This document shows positions 60,548-64,000 of a stretch of 64,000 nucleotides of DNA, one piece after another. The notes under the pieces are model-generated. The model was not told where the DNA came from and did no database searches. It worked only from the letters and a program-made list of their open reading frames with translations. Both the position numbers and the translations under genes were made by a program. How positions within the stretch are numbered: position 1 is the first letter of the stretch; each line of letters begins with the position of its first letter. Location: assembly GCA_000702025.1 (NCBI GenBank), contig JNKJ01000006.1, positions 1 to 64,000 on the forward strand, written 5' to 3'. The DNA comes from Blautia schinkii DSM 10518. GTDB lineage: Bacteria; Bacillota; Clostridia; Lachnospirales; Lachnospiraceae.

Positions 60548-62047
60548 ATGAGCGATTACGTATTGGAGATGAAGGGGATTGAAAAATCTTTTGCGGTGCC
60601 TGTGCTGAAAGGTGTGGATTTTTCCATAAAAAAGGGAGAAGTCCACGCTCTTGTGGGAGGCAACGGAGCAGGAAAATCTACTCTGATGAAAATTATGACA
60701 GGAGTTTACAGTAAGGATGCCGGGGAAATTTCTATCGGCGGTAAGGCGGTGGAAATCAACAGTATCCATGATGCTAACCGTTATGGGATTGCAATGATTT
60801 TCCAGGAGCTTTCCCTGATTCAGACAATGACAGTTGCAGAAAATATTTTTCTTGGAGAAGAAGTGACAAAAAATGGTATCCGCGATACCTCTTATATGAA
60901 CAAAAAATCTAAAGAGGTATTGGAAAGTCTTGGCATAGAGGTAGAACCGGAGACCGTGGTCAGTACACTGAGTGTAGGCATGAGCCAGATGGTGGAAATT
61001 GCCAAGGCAGTTGCCAAGGACGCAAAAATCCTGGTTTTGGATGAACCAACTGCGTCACTTTCCGACTCTGAGACAGAACATCTCTTTCATCTGATTTCTG
61101 ATTTAAAAGAAAAAGGCGTTTCTATGGTCTACATATCCCACAGAATGAATGAAATTCTGAAAATTGCGGATTCCATTACCATTTTAAGAGACGGAGTGAT
61201 CGCACACTCTGACATGGTAAAAAACATGAATCTGGATTCTATTATCATGCATATGCTGGGGAGCGGGGAGGGCAAGAAGTTTGACTGGGTGGAACGAAGC
61301 TACGATGAAACTGCCCAGGATTTGCTGACAGTAGAACATTTGAAGGTGAATGATAACATTACAGATATTTCTTTCTCCTTGAAACCGGGAGAAATTCTAG
61401 GGTTTGCAGGTCTCATGGGAAGCGGCAGAACAGAAATCCTGGAAACTCTTTTCGGGCGAAGGCGGATGCAGGGAGGAACTGTGAAGCTGCGCGGCGCACA
61501 GGTTGCGCTGAAAAATACCCAGGATGCTATCAAAGCAGGATTTGCATTGATTCCCGAGGACAGAAGAAAGCAAGGTCTGGTTTTGATTCATACGGTTAAA
61601 GAAAATGCAATACTTCCAAAGGTTTCCAGATTATGCAAGAGTAAAGTTTTTGTGGATGAGAAGCGTGCCAATGCTATGGTGGAGGACAATGTTAAACAGC
61701 TTAATATTGTCACGGATGGCATACATAAACGAATCAACCTTCTTTCCGGCGGAAACCAGCAGAAGGTAGTGGTGGCAAAATGGCTGAATATGAATCCGGA
61801 AATCATCATGCTGGACGAGCCCACTGCCGGTGTGGATATTGGCGCGAAAGCAGAAATTATTGATTTGATCCGGAATTTTGCGGATGAAGGAAAGGGCGTG
61901 CTGTTTGTTTCCTCAGAGCTTACAGAATTGATGGCTGTGTGTGACAGGATCATCGTTCTTTTTGACGGAAAAATAACCGGAAGCCTTTCCAGGAGAGAAA
62001 TTAGAGCGGAGGAGGAATTACAGCATGCAATCCAGCAAGAGTGCTAA
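60548..62047 (+). CDS. Ribose-type ABC transporter, fused double ATPase 2
   Basis: 499 residues from the ATG at 60548, preceded by AGGTGGG; the frame also offers GTG at 60539. First domain Walker A GGNGAGKSTLMK, signature LSVGMSQM and Walker B LVLDEPTASL; second domain GLMGSGRTE, LSGGNQQK and MLDEPTAGVD. Powers the importer of binding protein 2. Its end overlaps the permease start by 23 bp. Confidence 0.93.
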   Translation: MSDYVLEMKGIEKSFAVPVLKGVDFSIKKGEVHALVGGNGAGKSTLMKIMTGVYSKDAGEISIGGKAVEINSIHDANRYGIAMIFQELSLIQTMTVAENIFLGEEVTKNGIRDTSYMNKKSKEVLESLGIEVEPETVVSTLSVGMSQMVEIAKAVAKDAKILVLDEPTASLSDSETEHLFHLISDLKEKGVSMVYISHRMNEILKIADSITILRDGVIAHSDMVKNMNLDSIIMHMLGSGEGKKFDWVERSYDETAQDLLTVEHLKVNDNITDISFSLKPGEILGFAGLMGSGRTEILETLFGRRRMQGGTVKLRGAQVALKNTQDAIKAGFALIPEDRRKQGLVLIHTVKENAILPKVSRLCKSKVFVDEKRANAMVEDNVKQLNIVTDGIHKRINLLSGGNQQKVVVAKWLNMNPEIIMLDEPTAGVDIGAKAEIIDLIRNFADEGKGVLFVSSELTELMAVCDRIIVLFDGKITGSLSRREIRAEEELQHAIQQEC

Positions 62048-62990
62048 GAAAAGTATCCAGTGGGATAAATACATGGTCTACATTATTTTTGTGGTGGTAT
62101 TTATCGTGTTTGCAATTGCATTGGGTAATAAAGGATTTTTAAATAAAAATAACATTATCAATATTTTGCGTCAGACAGCAATGATTTCTATTATGGCGGT
62201 TGCCGGAACCTTTGTTATGGCGGCGGGGCAGATCGACCTGACTGTAGGCGCGACAGCGGCAATGACTGCCATGTTTGTATCCCTGATTTTACAGAGTACC
62301 AATTCCATTATCCTGGCCCTGGTGGCAGGAATTGGCTTTGGATGTATTGTGGGAGCGGTCAACGGTATTCTTGTGACGAAATTTGGTTTGCCTGCGTTCC
62401 TGGCAACCATGGGTATGATGCAGATCGTGCGGGGCAGTGCCATGTGGATTACTGATACCTCCGCTGTTCCCATCGGGAACGAAACTTTTTGTAAGATTTT
62501 TGGAATCGGAGATGTTGCAGGTATTCCTGTATTGATTTTGTGGACGGTTGTTTTTTACATTGTGGGCGTGCTGATTTTTAATAAAACTCCGTTTGGAAGG
62601 CATACACTGGCAACCGGAGGAAATGAGACTTCGGCGCAGTATAGCGGCATCAATACGGTAAAAGTGAAAATTATTGCGTTTGTGATGTCGGGTGCTTTTG
62701 CAGCCTTTGCAGGTATCTTGTATGCGGGACGCCTTCAGGCCGGACGATATTCTTACGGCGACGGAGATGAAATGTCGGTAATCGCAGCCGTGGTATTGGG
62801 CGGAACTTCCATGTCCGGTGGGACAGGTTCAGTTATCGGAGCACTTTTTGGTTCTGTTCTTATGGGCATGATCAACAATGCATTGATTCTTGCAAACCTG
62901 AGCAGCGCACAGCAGACAGTTGTAAAGGGCGTTATCATTGTACTGGCAGTAGCTATGAGCAATCTTGCGCAAAAAAAGAACAGGAGATAA
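62025..62990 (+). CDS. Ribose-type ABC transporter permease 2
   Basis: 321 residues of the RbsC family with eight to ten membrane segments, AAGQIDLTVGATAAMTA and GRHTLATGGNETSAQYSGINTVKVK. The start lies inside the end of the ATPase gene (GGAGGAATTACAGC-ATG), so translation is coupled. Confidence 0.93.
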   Translation: MQSSKSAKKSIQWDKYMVYIIFVVVFIVFAIALGNKGFLNKNNIINILRQTAMISIMAVAGTFVMAAGQIDLTVGATAAMTAMFVSLILQSTNSIILALVAGIGFGCIVGAVNGILVTKFGLPAFLATMGMMQIVRGSAMWITDTSAVPIGNETFCKIFGIGDVAGIPVLILWTVVFYIVGVLIFNKTPFGRHTLATGGNETSAQYSGINTVKVKIIAFVMSGAFAAFAGILYAGRLQAGRYSYGDGDEMSVIAAVVLGGTSMSGGTGSVIGALFGSVLMGMINNALILANLSSAQQTVVKGVIIVLAVAMSNLAQKKNRR

Positions 62991-63083
62991 ACAGAGTTAA
63001 GCCTTGTAGAACACACAGGTACTTTGAGGTTAATAAGGTGAATTACATAACAAGTAAAAAAGTGGAAAATGGAGGATATAAGG

Positions 63084-64000
63084 ATGAAAAAATTAAATGT
63101 TGGATTAGTAGGAGCAGGTTTTATGGGAAAAGCACATGTGGTGGGATATTCTAATATGCCCAAATTTTTCTGGCCTGCACCAGCAATGCCGGTGATGAAA
63201 ACCATCTGTGATATTGTGCCTGAAATTGCAGAAGAGTCTAGAGAACGTTTCGGATTCGAAAAATCCTGTACAGACTGGCATGAAATCATTAATGATCCGG
63301 AAATTGATGTGGTAAGTGTTTGTACTCCTAATAATGCCCATGCGGAAATTACTATTGCAGCTTTGAAGGCCGGAAAACATGTGATTTGTGAAAAACCTAT
63401 CGCAGCTACTTTGGAGGATGCAAAGGCCATGGCAGAGGCGGCGGAGGAAGCGGCACAGAAGGGAATTATCAGCATGAATGCTTACCAATACCGCAGAGTG
63501 CCGGCGGTTGACCTGGCGAAAAAGTTCATTGATGAAGGTTCCATCGGCAAGATTCTCAATGTAAGATGTACCTATCTGCAGAGCTGGTCCGCAGATCCTT
63601 CCTCTCCGCTTTCCTGGAGATTCCAGAAGGATATTGCAGGAGCGGGAACTTTGGGGGATATTGCTTCTCATGTCATTGATATTGCCCAGTATCTTGCCGG
63701 AGATATTGACGAGGTCACAGGTATGATGAAAACTTACATCACCGAGAGACCGGTACAGGAGGGCGGTGTAGACCTTCTGGGTACTGTAAAACTGGGAGAT
63801 AATGCAGAAAAGAAACCGGTGGATGTGGACGATGAAGACAGCTTCCTTGTTAAATTCAAGAGCGGCGCGGTGGGAAGTATTGAAGCCACCAGAAATGCCT
63901 GGGGACGTAATAATTTTATTACAGTAGAACTTCACGGAACTCTGGGAAGCCTTTACTTTAATTATGAGAGATTAAATGAACTTCAGGTATGCTTTGCCAA
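63084..64000 (+). CDS. Gfo/Idh/MocA-family oxidoreductase 2 (runs off the window)
   Basis: 305 residues are visible and the frame is still open at the right edge. Starts after GGAGGATATAAGG. Rossmann motif GLVGAGFMGKAHV, CEKPIAATLED, YLQSWSADPSSPLSWRFQKDIAGAGTLGDIASHVIDIAQ and ATRNAWGRNNFITVE. About the same layout as oxidoreductase 1 at 56042, so the regulon has two such enzymes and two TIM-barrel partners, a likely two-step or two-substrate oxidation and isomerisation scheme. Confidence 0.92.
   Translation, partial: MKKLNVGLVGAGFMGKAHVVGYSNMPKFFWPAPAMPVMKTICDIVPEIAEESRERFGFEKSCTDWHEIINDPEIDVVSVCTPNNAHAEITIAALKAGKHVICEKPIAATLEDAKAMAEAAEEAAQKGIISMNAYQYRRVPAVDLAKKFIDEGSIGKILNVRCTYLQSWSADPSSPLSWRFQKDIAGAGTLGDIASHVIDIAQYLAGDIDEVTGMMKTYITERPVQEGGVDLLGTVKLGDNAEKKPVDVDDEDSFLVKFKSGAVGSIEATRNAWGRNNFITVELHGTLGSLYFNYERLNELQVCFA

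Overview
The window looks like chromosome of an anaerobic, spore-forming Firmicute, most likely a gut Lachnospiraceae-type Clostridia. This rests on spoIID, a spoIIQ-like gene and spoVT, corrinoid demethylation genes, many sugar ABC and PTS operons, strong AGGAGG ribosome sites and TTGACA/TATAAT promoters. The genus cannot be fixed from sequence alone. There are no rRNA genes and no CRISPR array, and there is one tRNA gene (Gln, anticodon CTG).

Layout. 0-0.8 kb: the right end of an integrative element (C-terminus of a large serine recombinase) abuts a decapitated XRE regulator gene, so the insertion junction is visible. 0.9-7.7 kb: a TraX-like membrane protein, then a corrinoid methyl-transfer cluster (RACo-type activator, DUF2284 protein, corrinoid protein, PucR/CdaR-type regulator, URO-D-fold methyltransferase). 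8-11.5 kb: membrane phosphoesterase, spoIID and a catalytically degenerate spoIIQ. 11.9-16.9 kb: LacI regulator, sucrose-type PTS and sucrose-6-phosphate hydrolase, with two LacI operators. 17-24 kb: GIY-YIG protein, TrhA/hemolysin III, HipBA, SpoVT, VanY-like peptidase, nicotinate phosphoribosyltransferase and a DeoR regulator. 25-35 kb: divergent deoC and an eight-gene operon (ribose-type ABC importer, two dehydrogenases, split transketolase, FGGY kinase) that reads as a pentitol/polyol route into the pentose phosphate pathway. 35.3-36.3 kb: tRNA-Gln and a decayed MntA/HepT module. 36.6-46.3 kb: a sugar locus with an ABC importer, a URO-D-like protein and two kinase plus class II aldolase pairs around an RpiR regulator; the kinases look like the ADP-dependent PFK/glucokinase family. 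46-51.7 kb: an unknown membrane protein, a zeta-toxin-like kinase with a 59-residue partner, more toxin-antitoxin debris, a thioesterase and a LacI regulator. 52-64 kb: a regulon with TTGCGCAA operators holding a secreted Abhydrolase_10 protein, a LacI regulator fused to a second binding-protein domain, two Gfo/Idh/MocA oxidoreductases, two TIM-barrel isomerase-fold proteins and a ribose-type ABC importer.

Three things stand out. (1) Three copies of a roughly 250-290 bp hairpin element at 11.5, 24.2 and 24.7 kb. Each has an exactly 104-nt core between two ~52-nt arms that are nearly perfectly complementary within a copy but differ between copies; core helices also covary. (2) A regulator at 53.9-56.0 kb made of a LacI repressor plus an intracellular paralogue of the neighbouring transporter's binding protein; the operator motif TTGCGCAA recurs at four promoters of the surrounding genes. 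(3) The duplicated kinase/aldolase cassettes with shared TGAAA-N4-TTTCA sites. Also notable: all three ABC binding proteins lack a visible lipobox, and several genes are preceded by short degenerate tandem repeats, one of them exactly 7 x 13 nt.
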